From CAYWGR01 sp964458015 (GTDB taxonomy: Bacteria; Planctomycetota; Planctomycetia; Pirellulales; Thermoguttaceae): a DNA stretch of 33,210 nt. The stretch spans positions 1-33,210 of the forward strand of contig CAYWGR010000042.1 of NCBI GenBank assembly GCA_964458015.1, read 5' to 3'. Below, piece by piece: positions 8,276-16,537 of this stretch. The notes under the pieces were generated by a model that was not told where the DNA came from, ran no database searches, and worked only from the letters and a program-made list of their open reading frames with translations. A program made the translations under genes and the position numbers. Every line of letters starts with the position of its first letter. Positions within the stretch are counted from its first letter, which is position 1.

Positions 8276-10726
8276 CTATTCGACTTTCCAAGCCTCGACG
8301 CCGTCGTCCGAGGCAATAACCAGCACCGGCTGCCCGTCGATCTCCACGGTGGCCAAGCCTTGCAAAGTTACGCCCGAATTGAACTTATCGAGCAGCTTAC
8401 CGTCGATGGCAAGGATATGGACCGAACCGTCGGGGCCGGGCAAAATCCATTGCCCCGGGCCGTCGCGAGTGACGCGGCCGGGAATAATCAACTCGATCGG
8501 CTTTGGCTGCACGCCCATCGGCAGGGGATAGGTCCAACTTACATCGCCCTTGAGCGAGAAGCCGATCGCGAGGCTTTCGCCCAGCTTGGGCGCCGTCATG
8601 GCGCACCACTGCTTCGGCCCTTCGCCTTGCAGATCGGCCGCGACAACCCAATGCATCATGAAATCGGGAACTTTCACTTCGCCTTGCCGTTCGCCCTTGG
8701 CGTCGAGTGCGACGAGGGAACCGGCGTTATTGGTGCAATAAAGATTCCGCCGGCCCTTTTCGTCGGCATCGCCGATGGCCATGCCGATGACATTCGACAA
8801 TGAGCGGTTTGCCCAGAGGCGTTTGCCGTCGAGCGATACGCCCTGCACGCCGACCACGCCCCAATAGCTGACGGCCATATCGAGCTTCCCATCGCCGTCC
8901 AAGTCGCCAAGTTCCACGTCGGCCAAGCCGCTATGCGGTTTCTTCAGCGCGTCTTCAGGATAGCTGATCGTCTGCTTCCAGTTTTCATCCAGAATATGGC
9001 ACCGCTGCTGGGTCGTTAAAAAGGCGACCGTATGACGTTTGCCATCGGCATCCACGGCCGACCGCAAACTGCCGACCAACTCGGTTTCGTCAAGAGTCAG
9101 CTTGTGCGAAGCAATGAGTTTTCCATCGAGTCCCACCTCGGCGACGGCCTTCCAGTTGTCGATTACGGCCAGCCGCGTCTTTTCGCCCTTGCCGCTGAGA
9201 ACGTAAACATTGCCGGGCGATTTCACATCCTTGCATTTCCACAGCGATTTCATCTTCAGCTTGGCAGGCTCGCTGCGTTTGGCGGTCTTTGCTTCAGGGA
9301 TTTTCTTTTCTTCCAGAACAGCCCCGCTGCTCGATTCGTTCTCGGCGTTTTCCATCGTTTTCGCGTAACGCTCCAACTGCTCTTGATAGGCCTTCAGCGG
9401 TTTTTCATAGATATTTTCACCGGCCAAGAGCTTTTCGATTTTCGAGGGCAGTTCCTCGATGAATTTCGGATCGCCGCGACTCTCGCAATCCTGCACGATG
9501 CCGTCAGGACCGATGACGAACGTCGTCGGGATACCGCTGAACTTGAAGGCCACCGCCGTGCGTTCCGGATCGCGGAAATAGGGCAGCTTTACTTTCAATT
9601 CCTCGAGCAACTTGCCGAGATCCTTATTCGAGATTTCCGGCGTATCGACGCTGACGGCGTAGAACGCCACCTTGGAATTGTCCTTGAATTTCTCATAGGC
9701 CTTCTGCAATTCGGGCAGACTGCGCCGGCATGGCCCGCACCAACTGGCCCAAAAATCAAGCACCGCCACCTTGCCGGCCAACGATTCCGGCGTCAGCGGC
9801 TTGCCGTCCACGTCGAGGAACTTGAAGTCCGGCGTCTTTTTGCTCAGCAACTGTCCTGTGTCCGGTGGAACGAAGAACTTGACGATTTCAGCGCCCTTCG
9901 GCACTTCGAATTGAAACGCCTTGGGATCCACCTTTCCATCAATCTTCGCTCCGGTGAAATCGGCCACCACCGAAACGCGATCCACCGACTGCCGCTGATT
10001 GATCGCCTGCAAAATTTCCTCGGAAGGCAAAACCACGCGGCGCAAGATAAACGTCTTTTCGTCGATCCAGAAGGTTGACGTTCCGTCGGGCCGTTTGATT
10101 TGCACGCGGTAGCAGTTCGCTCCTTCGATTTCGCCCGACTTCGACAATACGGGTTCCTCGGCGTCGCGCAGCAGGGCCTTGATCGGTTCATCGCCCAAGA
10201 GGAGCATCAATTGCGGCATCGCGCCGCCAAAATTCTGTGTCATCGCCGTGGCCAGCATTCGCTCGGTAAAAAGCGTCTTCATCGTCACGCGAATCGGCGC
10301 CGGACGCATCATCACTTGGCCCGGCAGATCCTCGATCGTGGCGTATTGTTTCGTGCCGTCGCAAACGTACATCGCCTGATAAGCTTGCACGCGGATTTTG
10401 TTTGGTTTGACCAGCGAGAGCGAGAAATTGGCGGTTTCGTCAATGATTTTTTTGTTGCCTGCCTCGGCCAACAGATGAACCGTGCCCGCGTCGGCATAGC
10501 TCTGCGCTTTGCGATAGACGATAATCATCCGATTCAAGGCTTCGCGGCCGGTGGTGACTTTCGACTCGTCCACGGCCATTTCCTCGGGCTTGGCCACTTC
10601 CTCGGCCTGCGGTTTAGGCGTTTCCGCCTTGCGGCATCCTGCCAGGATGACTGTCCCCAAACAGACGGCCAGCATGGCAAACCGCGGTAAAAAAAACTTT
10701 GACGGATGCACTGATATTTGGAACAT
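8276..10726 (-). CDS. Three-domain lipoprotein: LolA-like, TlpA-type thioredoxin and FG-GAP repeats
   Basis: An 816-residue envelope protein. The signal peptide ends in lipobox LAGC with Cys31. Residues about 60-285 resemble the LolA/DUF2092 beta-barrel half that binds lipid or lipoprotein in other proteins. Residues about 293-435 are a TlpA/redoxin domain with WCGPC (Cys330, Cys333) and the cis-proline loop GIPTTF (Pro400), so thiol-disulfide exchange is likely. A charged linker leads to a C-terminal beta-propeller-like part with a calcium-type repeat DLDGDGKLDMAV (608-619). The ATG at 10726 has AGGAG 9 nt upstream. The C-terminal beta-repeat part may bind partners or substrate (inference). 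It heads a minus-strand run, but 148 nt and an inverted repeat separate it from the next gene. Confidence 0.85.
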   Translation of the reverse strand: MFQISVHPSKFFLPRFAMLAVCLGTVILAGCRKAETPKPQAEEVAKPEEMAVDESKVTTGREALNRMIIVYRKAQSYADAGTVHLLAEAGNKKIIDETANFSLSLVKPNKIRVQAYQAMYVCDGTKQYATIEDLPGQVMMRPAPIRVTMKTLFTERMLATAMTQNFGGAMPQLMLLLGDEPIKALLRDAEEPVLSKSGEIEGANCYRVQIKRPDGTSTFWIDEKTFILRRVVLPSEEILQAINQRQSVDRVSVVADFTGAKIDGKVDPKAFQFEVPKGAEIVKFFVPPDTGQLLSKKTPDFKFLDVDGKPLTPESLAGKVAVLDFWASWCGPCRRSLPELQKAYEKFKDNSKVAFYAVSVDTPEISNKDLGKLLEELKVKLPYFRDPERTAVAFKFSGIPTTFVIGPDGIVQDCESRGDPKFIEELPSKIEKLLAGENIYEKPLKAYQEQLERYAKTMENAENESSSGAVLEEKKIPEAKTAKRSEPAKLKMKSLWKCKDVKSPGNVYVLSGKGEKTRLAVIDNWKAVAEVGLDGKLIASHKLTLDETELVGSLRSAVDADGKRHTVAFLTTQQRCHILDENWKQTISYPEDALKKPHSGLADVELGDLDGDGKLDMAVSYWGVVGVQGVSLDGKRLWANRSLSNVIGMAIGDADEKGRRNLYCTNNAGSLVALDAKGERQGEVKVPDFMMHWVVAADLQGEGPKQWCAMTAPKLGESLAIGFSLKGDVSWTYPLPMGVQPKPIELIIPGRVTRDGPGQWILPGPDGSVHILAIDGKLLDKFNSGVTLQGLATVEIDGQPVLVIASDDGVEAWKVE

Positions 10727-10804
10727 CGCGCGAATCTCCTTGGATTTGCTAAAAAATGGCTCCCCATTATTCGCAAACCGGGCTCCTGCGTAAAGCTCGA
10801 CTTC

Positions 10805-10833
10805 TTGACCCCTGCGGGAAACGACGGGATAAT
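10805..10833 (+). promoter_or_regulatory. Predicted promoter of the larA-like/yggS operon
   Basis: TTGACC (10805-10810) and GATAAT (10828-10833) are spaced by 17 nt, a good sigma70-like match. Transcription would begin near 10840, about 50 nt before the ATG at 10890. The divergent lipoprotein gene starts at 10726. Confidence 0.5.
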
Positions 10834-10889
10834 AAAGTCTGAGTCAAAAAATAACTTGCCAATAATACCCAAACTAGCCATATTGCCTT

Positions 10890-12101
10890 ATGCCGGTTCT
10901 GCATTACGGAAAACAGTCGTCTATCGAGTTGGAGTTTCCCAACGGAGTCGTACCCCAAGAGTGTGGCAGCCCACGAGGCGAGCCCTTGGGAAATTTGGAC
11001 GCCGCGATCACTGCCGCATTGGCGGAACCGCTCGACTACCCTTCACTGGCCCTGTGCGTCACATCGTCCGATCGGGTCGTGTTGGCCCTGGGGCACGATG
11101 TTCCCAAAGCGGCCCAACTCGTGGCCGTCATCGTTCGCACGCTGATCGAGGCGGGAGTAGCCCCCGAGGGCATTACCGTGTTGCAAACGAAGGCCGACGC
11201 TACTAGCGATGCGGGCGATCCGCGTCGATTGATTGCCGCGTCGATTCGCGAACGTATTGCCCGCTTGATCCATGATCCCGCCGACCGCCGTCAGTTGGCT
11301 TATTTGGCCGCCAGCGAGGCGGGCGAAGAAATTCTGATCAGCCGCACCTTGCATGAAGCGGATGTCGTTCTTCCGGTGGGCTGTTTGCGCGCGCCGGAGA
11401 CCGCGGGACATTTCGGAATCCATGGCGATGTCTTTCCCGCATTTTCCGACGTGAAAACCCAACAGCGATTTCGTGCTTCGGGGTCGCTCGACAAACAAGG
11501 AAAACTCAAGCAGGAATTAACGGCCGAGGCGGACCATGCGGCGTGGCTGCTGGGCGTCAATTTTACAATTCAAGTGATTCCATCCGCCGGCGACGGAGTG
11601 TTGCATATCTTGGCCGGGCAAACCGATGCCGTGCGTCAACGCGGCCGAGAGCTGTATCAAGCGGCGTGGCATTACCCCGTTGCACGGCAAGCGGCCCTAG
11701 TGTTGGCGGCCATCGAAGGCGACGTCGGCCGGCAAACGTGGGAAAATCTCGGCCAAGCCTTGCAGACGGCAAGCCACTTCGTCGAGGACGACGGCGCGGT
11801 GGTTCTTTGCTGCGATTTATCGGCACGTCCCGGCACCGGCATGCAGCGATTGGCCTGCACTTCGCGCGAAGCGGCCTTACGGCAGATCAGCAAAGATCGG
11901 CCCGCCGACGCATTGCCTGCCATGCAAATCGCACGGGCCGTCGAGCAACACAAGGTCTATCTATTGAGCAAGCTCGATCCCGCGACGGTCGAGGACTTGA
12001 GCATGGTTCCTGTCGCGGGGGCCGAAGAACTGAACCGGCTTGTGCGGCAGTTTCCTTCCCATCTTTTGCTTTCCAACGCACCTTATGTAACGGTGGAATA
12101 A
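10890..12101 (+). CDS. LarA-like protein (DUF2088 family)
   Basis: A 403-residue protein that resembles the nickel-pincer lactate racemase LarA and its DUF2088 relatives. In the N-terminal half ALCVTSSDRVV, then GHDVPKAAQLVAVIVRTLIEAGV, and LIHDPADRRQLAYL with His128 (likely the equivalent of a LarA catalytic His) follow the family pattern. The segment that in LarA reads roughly GxSGGxK and carries the cofactor-bound lysine is here AGHFGIHGDVFPAF (172-185), with no lysine; a second LarA histidine also seems replaced by Glu170. So racemase activity is doubtful. No larB/larC/larE genes for cofactor synthesis are nearby. The next gene starts 1 nt after the stop, so it is co-transcribed with the PLP protein. 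No clear ribosome site before ATG. Confidence 0.7.
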   Translation: MPVLHYGKQSSIELEFPNGVVPQECGSPRGEPLGNLDAAITAALAEPLDYPSLALCVTSSDRVVLALGHDVPKAAQLVAVIVRTLIEAGVAPEGITVLQTKADATSDAGDPRRLIAASIRERIARLIHDPADRRQLAYLAASEAGEEILISRTLHEADVVLPVGCLRAPETAGHFGIHGDVFPAFSDVKTQQRFRASGSLDKQGKLKQELTAEADHAAWLLGVNFTIQVIPSAGDGVLHILAGQTDAVRQRGRELYQAAWHYPVARQAALVLAAIEGDVGRQTWENLGQALQTASHFVEDDGAVVLCCDLSARPGTGMQRLACTSREAALRQISKDRPADALPAMQIARAVEQHKVYLLSKLDPATVEDLSMVPVAGAEELNRLVRQFPSHLLLSNAPYVTVE

Positions 12102-12102
12102 C

Positions 12103-12807
12103 ATGGCCGACCTTGCCTCGCGCATTGCCGAGAATGTAGCCCGGATCCGGGAACGAATGGTCGAGGCGGCGGCGCGATCGGGACGCACGGCCGACGCCGT
12201 CACGCTGGTGGCCGTCACTAAGTACGTGGATGCCGACACCACGCAAGCCTTGGTCGAGGCCGGTTGTTTTACCTTGGGTGAAAGCCGGCCTCAGCAGCTT
12301 TGGGAAAAGGCCGCCGCACTCACCGATCCACGTATCCGCTGGCACATGATCGGGCATCTGCAGCGCAACAAAGTGCGACGAACGCTGCCGGTTGCGGCCT
12401 TGATCCATTCCGTGGACACTCCTCGCCTGGCGGCTTCCATCGAGGAAGAAGCCGCGGCCCAGCGATTGCCGCCAATACCGATGCTGTTGGAGGTGAACAC
12501 TTCCGGCGAGTTGGCCAAGCACGGTTTCGAGCCGGACATGATCGAGCCGTTTTTGGTGAATGCCGCCCGCTATCGGAACATCGCCGTTCGAGGATTGATG
12601 TGCATGGCCGGTTTGGAAGGCGGGCCGGACGAATCGCGTCGCGATTTCGCCGTGCTTCGTGAACTTCGCGACCGATTGCGCTGCAACTGTCCGCCGGAGA
12701 TAAGCCTTGATGCGCTTTCGATGGGCATGAGCGGCGATTTCGAGATTGCAATCGAAGAAGGCGCAACCATCGTCCGCGTCGGCTCGGCTCTGTTCGAGGG
12801 AATCTGA
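12103..12807 (+). CDS. YggS/PLPBP family pyridoxal 5'-phosphate-binding protein
   Basis: A 234-residue TIM-barrel protein of the YggS/PROSC family, which binds PLP and controls vitamin B6 and amino-acid balance without a known catalytic activity. Lys40 in VAVTKY is the PLP Schiff-base lysine. Further family blocks are FTLGESRPQQLWEKA (the usual GENxxQ region), WHMIGHLQRNK, LLEVNTSGELAKHGF, GLMCMA, LSMGMSGDFEIAIEEGATIVRVGSALFEG. Length is normal. It starts 1 nt after the stop of the LarA-like gene, indicating translational coupling, and converges with scpB, whose stop is about 25 nt away. No division-cluster genes (ftsZ, sepF, proC) are next to it, unlike in many bacteria. Confidence 0.93.
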   Translation: MADLASRIAENVARIRERMVEAAARSGRTADAVTLVAVTKYVDADTTQALVEAGCFTLGESRPQQLWEKAAALTDPRIRWHMIGHLQRNKVRRTLPVAALIHSVDTPRLAASIEEEAAAQRLPPIPMLLEVNTSGELAKHGFEPDMIEPFLVNAARYRNIAVRGLMCMAGLEGGPDESRRDFAVLRELRDRLRCNCPPEISLDALSMGMSGDFEIAIEEGATIVRVGSALFEGI

Positions 12808-12832
12808 CCCGGTCCCTTGCCGGAATTCATAT

Positions 12833-13649
12833 CTACGGAGGGCCGGCGTCTTCGCTGCGCGGCAGATCGTCGAGCGTTTGCAAATTAAAAAGCGTCAGAA
12901 ACCGATCGGTGGTTCGATAATGCGGGGTGCGGCGTTTCTTCTCCGGCCGTTCGATCCGCAGCAGTCCGCGACGAACCAGATGCGTCAACAAATGGTTGCT
13001 CGGCTTGCCTCGCAGATGATTGATTTTTTCGCCGGTGATCGGTTGCTGATAAGCCACTAGCGCCAACACATCGACCGCCGCCAGCCTTCGATACGCGGAG
13101 ATCANNNNNNNNNNCATCGACCGCCGCCTGCGACAACCGGGCCTCGCGCACTTTTCCGTAAAAACGGCTGCCCAACGACTGATACTCGCGGCGGAGCGTC
13201 ATTCGGTAGCCATCGCCCATGCCGATGATTTCGTAGGGAGCTCCGGCCGCGGCATAGCTTCGATTCAATTCCTCGACCAACGCGGGAATTTCATCGACGG
13301 CAACGTCGCGCATCAATTCCGCCGCCCGGGCGGGCGTAAGCGGCTGATTTTCGCGGTTGCCCACAAAAAGCATCGCCTCCAAAATCGTCCGCGGACTCAA
13401 CGGGCAGATGTCTTCCTGCTCGGCCGGGTCGCCGACCGCGAGAGGCGCTTCGTCGGCCTCGGCAGCTTCCAGCGATTCGGAATCCGACGTTCGCGAATCG
13501 CACGCTTCACCCGATCCATCGCCGCTCTCGGCCGCAGGGACCGCTCGCCGCGGCTCGACGCCCATCACCTGGGCGAATGCCTCGGCCAATTCGTCTAGCG
13601 AAATGCCTTGCGGCTGCGATTCGAACGGAGGATCGGGTGAAGGTGCCAT
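12833..13649 (-). CDS. scpB: Segregation and condensation protein B, interrupted by a scaffold gap
   Basis: ScpB is the winged-helix subunit that works with ScpA and SMC in chromosome compaction. Ten Ns at 13105-13114 put the two halves in different frames. Both contig ends carry the same 14 nt (13069-13082 and 13115-13128). Joining 13649-13115 directly to 13068-12833 gives a 256-residue protein running LSQAAVD-VLALVAYQQPITGEKINHLRG, exactly the ScpB pattern LSxAAxxxLAxxAYxQPxTxxEIxxxRG. So the gene is most likely intact and 13069-13114 is gap artefact. The N-terminal about 80 residues are an acidic low-complexity extension before SPRTILEAMLFVGN. The ATG at 13649 lies 7 nt after the isomerase stop (13657), so they form an operon. 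No scpA is in view. Confidence 0.9.
13105..13114. other. Scaffold gap (10 N) inside scpB
   Basis: A run of ten unknown bases. The flanks share CATCGACCGCCGCC, so the contig ends probably overlap and the true gap is zero or negative; bases 13083-13104 are then contig-end material that does not fit the protein. Confidence 0.95.
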
Positions 13650-13656
13650 GATGCCA

Positions 13657-14505
13657 TCACCAGCGTTTGGCGACTTCGGCCTTCATGAATTTCAATCCGT
13701 CGGAGGCCAATTGGCGCTCGCTCTCGTACATCCGCCGCCAAATTTTAGTGGCGGGGATCAGCCGCTCGAGCGCCAGTCCAAAGGCTTCGATCACCATGAA
13801 GCCGTCGTAGCCGATTTCCTTCAGGGCGTCGAAGTTTTCGGCCCAACGCACATTGCCCGCGCCGGGCGTGCTGCGGTCGTTTTCCGAAATATGAACGTGG
13901 GCCAGGCAATCCTTCAAGGCACGGATGGCTGCCCCCGTGTTCTTCTCTTCGATATGGGCATGGAAAGTATCATACATCATCTTGCAACGCGGATGATTCA
14001 CGTCGCGGCAGAAACGGGCGCCATCGGCTGCCGTGTTGAGCAGATAGCACTCGAAACGGTTGATGTATTCCAGTCCCAGCGTCACGTTGCATTTCTCGGC
14101 ATATTCGGCCACTTCGCGCATGCTCTCAACGGCCCATTGCCACTCGTCCTTGGTCGGGCCGGCGCCGCTGAAGTAACCCAAAGCGGAATGGAACGGACCG
14201 GCCATCGTTTCGATTCCGGCGGCCTGACAACAATCCAAAGCGGCCTTGTTGGCATCAATGCCCGCCCGGCGAATCTTGGGATCGGGGCTCATCGGGTTGT
14301 CGGCGACGCCGCGGACAACGGTGCCGGTTCGGCGAAGCCCGACTTCATCCATGCGTTTTCCCCACTTTGCATATTTTGCGACGTCGATCTCGAAAACCGG
14401 CAGTTCCACCGAGTCGAAGCCGATTTCCTTGACTTCATCCAGCAATGGCAAAGCTTCGTCGCTCAATACATCCGCCCACAACAGCAAGTTCAGACCAAAA
14501 CGCAT
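13657..14505 (-). CDS. Sugar phosphate isomerase/epimerase family TIM-barrel protein
   Basis: A 282-residue xylose-isomerase-like TIM barrel, closest in pattern to hydroxypyruvate isomerase and D-tagatose/D-psicose 3-epimerases. The four metal ligands of that group can be placed: Glu146 in LGLEYINR, Asp179 in MMYDTFHAH, His205 in HVHISENDR and Glu240 in MVIEAFG. These enzymes move a carbonyl or epimerise a ketose through an enediolate with Mn or Mg. ATG at 14505 has GGAG 8 nt upstream. It precedes scpB by 7 nt and is expected to share its transcript, though no functional link is evident. The exact substrate cannot be told. Confidence 0.88.
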   Translation of the reverse strand: MRFGLNLLLWADVLSDEALPLLDEVKEIGFDSVELPVFEIDVAKYAKWGKRMDEVGLRRTGTVVRGVADNPMSPDPKIRRAGIDANKAALDCCQAAGIETMAGPFHSALGYFSGAGPTKDEWQWAVESMREVAEYAEKCNVTLGLEYINRFECYLLNTAADGARFCRDVNHPRCKMMYDTFHAHIEEKNTGAAIRALKDCLAHVHISENDRSTPGAGNVRWAENFDALKEIGYDGFMVIEAFGLALERLIPATKIWRRMYESERQLASDGLKFMKAEVAKRW

Positions 14506-14581
14506 GATTGGCTCCAGGAGGAAAGTTGGGTTTTCGGGGATCGGTTTTCAGCGGTTCACAATCAGCGGTTTGCCACAACCA

Positions 14582-15277
14582 TCAAGTCTCTAGGCTGATC
14601 GTTGGTGGCTGACTACCGACCGCTAATACGGGAATTCCTTCCAGCAATGTTTCTTTCCGATCCGCCACGAGTTGTCGGGCGGCCGGCAAGAGGGTGGTGA
14701 ACCGGCTTGGCAAGGGCTCTAAACCCACCCGATGCATTACTTGGTTCAACCGCATCCATAGTTTGTCATCTTCCAGGTAATTCCACAAGATACGCTCCCG
14801 CAGAAACAGGGTGATGAACAGGGAGAGCCGCCGGGTTGGACGGGGGGCCATGCGGTTCACGGCCACCTCCACCCGATCGGGGTCGATAGAGGCCAAAATG
14901 CGGTAGTATTCGGTCAGCCGGTTCAGATCGTCGGCCGCCAGGGCGGCATCCAGAAGCAATTCGGTCAACAGATGCCCTAAAAAAGCGGGGCGCATGCCGG
15001 TTTCCACACCAAAAAAATCGCGAATCCGAACGGTAAGCTCCATCGAGGTTTCGACAAACGCCCGGGTGCTGTGGAATCGGGCGTCATCGCGTAGATGCTG
15101 CACAACCCCGCCTGCCACGGCCGCCGTCGAAGGATCTTCATGGTCCCGCAATGGTTCGGCCAGTTTGGTGCGCATCCGTACCGGCCGATCCGCCACGGTG
15201 AGCCAGTCGGGCACGCCCGTGCCCGCCAGAAAGTACGGCTGATCGAGAAACGGCAGTGCGTGGGCAAGGTAGTTCAT
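14582..15277 (-). CDS. AcpH-like (acyl carrier protein phosphodiesterase-like) protein
   Basis: A 231-residue, mostly helical protein. It starts MNYLAHALPFLDQPYFLAGTGVPDW, matching the MNxLAHxxL...xGNxxxD opening of acyl carrier protein phosphodiesterase (AcpH, DUF479), and continues with VVQHLRDDARFHSTRAF, similar to the metal-binding HRxxDxxxxxH segment of that family. GHLLTELLLDAALA (105-118) fits the HxxxDxxL helix. AcpH removes phosphopantetheine from holo-ACP, but this divergent planctomycete version could have another phosphodiester substrate. The start ATG overlaps the stop of the upstream pseudopilin-like gene by 4 nt (ATGA), so they are translationally coupled although their roles look unrelated. 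Family assignment is moderate. Confidence 0.55.
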   Translation of the reverse strand: MNYLAHALPFLDQPYFLAGTGVPDWLTVADRPVRMRTKLAEPLRDHEDPSTAAVAGGVVQHLRDDARFHSTRAFVETSMELTVRIRDFFGVETGMRPAFLGHLLTELLLDAALAADDLNRLTEYYRILASIDPDRVEVAVNRMAPRPTRRLSLFITLFLRERILWNYLEDDKLWMRLNQVMHRVGLEPLPSRFTTLLPAARQLVADRKETLLEGIPVLAVGSQPPTISLET

Positions 15278-16143
15278 CGAGGGGGAGGCGGATTTTGAGG
15301 CATCTCTTCTTCAAACCGTCCACGGCAAAAATTGCCGATGTCGTCGTAGTTTTCCGGATTGTAATCCAAACCGTCGGGAAACATAACACCCCAGCGTGTT
15401 TCCGGCGCAGCGCCCCAGCGCCCATCCGCGCCAAAAGACCTAATCTGGAAACTCGTGGGATTCCTATACGCGACTATTTGTTCTGAATTGCGTTTGGTGT
15501 CCTGCATAGCCCCGGAATCGCCGGCGTCGGCATACGTTTTCCCGGCATAGCTGCCGTCTTCGGCACGGAAATAAACATAACAGCCCTGCGAGTAGTCGCC
15601 CTGATAACTTGGAGGATAATACTTCGTACCGCCATTAGGAGATTGAATCCTCTCCAAGTCGAACGCATAGAACGGGCCAATGCGATGGGTAGTAACGGGA
15701 TCAAAGGGCTTTTGGGGATCCGCGCTAAAGCCATAGGGCTGTCCGTCGGCATCTTGCATTCCGCCCAGCCAGAATACTAGGGCTGTCGCGGGATTGAATT
15801 TTTGCGTATCAAATTTGGCTGGATCTTGAAACTCGGGAGGATAATTTGCCTCGGGACATTTGGGAAAGACTTTTTTAAGAAAGCGTTTTACCGCCGCGAC
15901 TTTCTGTTCTTTGGTTTCTTCTCCAAAATCAGGCGGATACTCGCCAAAACGTTCTTTGAAACATTTTACGGCAAGGTCTAATTGCGTGGTCTCAACAACA
16001 TCTCGTACATACCGGGGATGCTTATTCACTAAGATGCTTGGCAGTATTAATATCGCCATAAGACCGCCTCCAAAACCGATCAATAGGAGAACGGCAGACC
16101 ATAGGATATCTTGCTTGCGTTTATCTGAATCGGGCGCAAACAT
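15274..16143 (-). CDS. Pseudopilin-like single-pass membrane protein
   Basis: A 289-residue protein with one N-terminal membrane helix (about 13-36, SAVLLLIGFGGGLMAILILPSIL) followed by a soluble domain. The layout (VVETTQLDLAVKCFKERFGEYPPDF..., a date- or table-like FWLGGMQDADGQPYGF, and the end FQIRSFGADGRWG) is like planctomycete type II secretion/type IV pilin-like proteins, where SxGxDGxxG closes the pseudopilin domain. A classical prepilin peptidase site is not evident, so processing is unsure. The ATG at 16143 is chosen over an upstream in-frame start at 16221 because AGGA lies 7 nt before it, and an extended -10 sits upstream (16201-16206). It overlaps the AcpH-like gene by 4 nt. Confidence 0.6.
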   Translation of the reverse strand: MFAPDSDKRKQDILWSAVLLLIGFGGGLMAILILPSILVNKHPRYVRDVVETTQLDLAVKCFKERFGEYPPDFGEETKEQKVAAVKRFLKKVFPKCPEANYPPEFQDPAKFDTQKFNPATALVFWLGGMQDADGQPYGFSADPQKPFDPVTTHRIGPFYAFDLERIQSPNGGTKYYPPSYQGDYSQGCYVYFRAEDGSYAGKTYADAGDSGAMQDTKRNSEQIVAYRNPTSFQIRSFGADGRWGAAPETRWGVMFPDGLDYNPENYDDIGNFCRGRFEEEMPQNPPPPR

Positions 16144-16200
16144 GATTATCCTTTTTTGGAGTAAAATAGGCGGCACGCTTCGCAATTCAGTGGAAGTCGC

Positions 16201-16209
16201 ATTATACCA
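16201..16209 (-). promoter_or_regulatory. Extended -10 for the pseudopilin-like gene
   Basis: On the minus strand TATAAT (16201-16206) is preceded by TGG, making an extended -10 that does not need a strong -35. It lies about 60 nt before the ATG at 16143 and diverges from the vapB-like promoter. Confidence 0.45.
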
Positions 16210-16245
16210 CACACCGTTCACATACCGCTATCCTACGGCCGGGGT

Positions 16246-16273
16246 TTGCCCCCATCGGGCGAGATGTTATAAT
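16246..16273 (+). promoter_or_regulatory. Predicted promoter of the vapBC-like module
   Basis: TTGCCC (16246-16251), 16 nt, and a perfect TATAAT (16268-16273). The ribosome site GGGAGGA lies just after and before the ATG at 16295, giving a short leader of about 15 nt. Antitoxin/toxin complexes usually repress such promoters; no clear operator was seen. Confidence 0.6.
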
Positions 16274-16294
16274 GAGAGACGGGAGGAAATAGGC

Positions 16295-16537
16295 ATGACT
16301 TATTACGGCCATGTGACCAACGGCGTAGTTGTGTTCGATGACGGAGTGACGCTGCCCGAAGGGTTGAGCGTCAAGGTTGAACCCCAAGCGCCCTCCGAGA
16401 CGCCATCGGCAGCAGACAACGCGATTCCCTCGCTCTGCGAACGCCTGGAACCGTTCATCGGCAAAGCTGTCGGATTGCCGGCGGATGCCTCCGTCAACCA
16501 CGACCACTATTTGTACGGGACTTCTAAACAAGAATGA
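16295..16537 (+). CDS. VapB-like antitoxin of a PIN toxin module
   Basis: An 80-residue protein beginning MTYYGHVTNGVVVFDDGVTLPEGLSVKVEP, the DUF104/AF2212-type pattern (GxVxNGxVVxDxxxxLPEGxxVxV) typical of small antitoxins that bind DNA or their toxin through a beta-rich N-terminus. The C-terminal part (ERLEPFIGKAVGLPADASVNHDHYLYG) is the likely toxin-binding tail, and NHDHYLYG is a common ending in this group. ATG at 16295 follows GGGAGGA. Its stop overlaps the next start by 4 nt (ATGA). Pairing with a PIN protein makes a type II antitoxin very likely. Confidence 0.8.
   Translation: MTYYGHVTNGVVVFDDGVTLPEGLSVKVEPQAPSETPSAADNAIPSLCERLEPFIGKAVGLPADASVNHDHYLYGTSKQE

Noticed and set aside
9032..10078. 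348-residue plus-strand frame opposite the three-domain lipoprotein
   Set aside because: Shadow of a gene with clear lipobox, WCGPC and FG-GAP motifs; rich in Phe/Arg/Gln without family match.
12833..13117. scpB as two separate broken genes or a frameshifted pseudogene
   Set aside because: The split coincides with the N gap and the duplicated 14-nt contig ends; joining them restores the frame.
13357..14598. 413-residue plus-strand frame across scpB and the isomerase
   Set aside because: Opposite two well-supported genes; no motif in its protein.
15860..16294. Upstream extension of the VapB-like antitoxin
   Set aside because: Antisense to the pseudopilin gene; the promoter and ribosome site lie directly before 16295.
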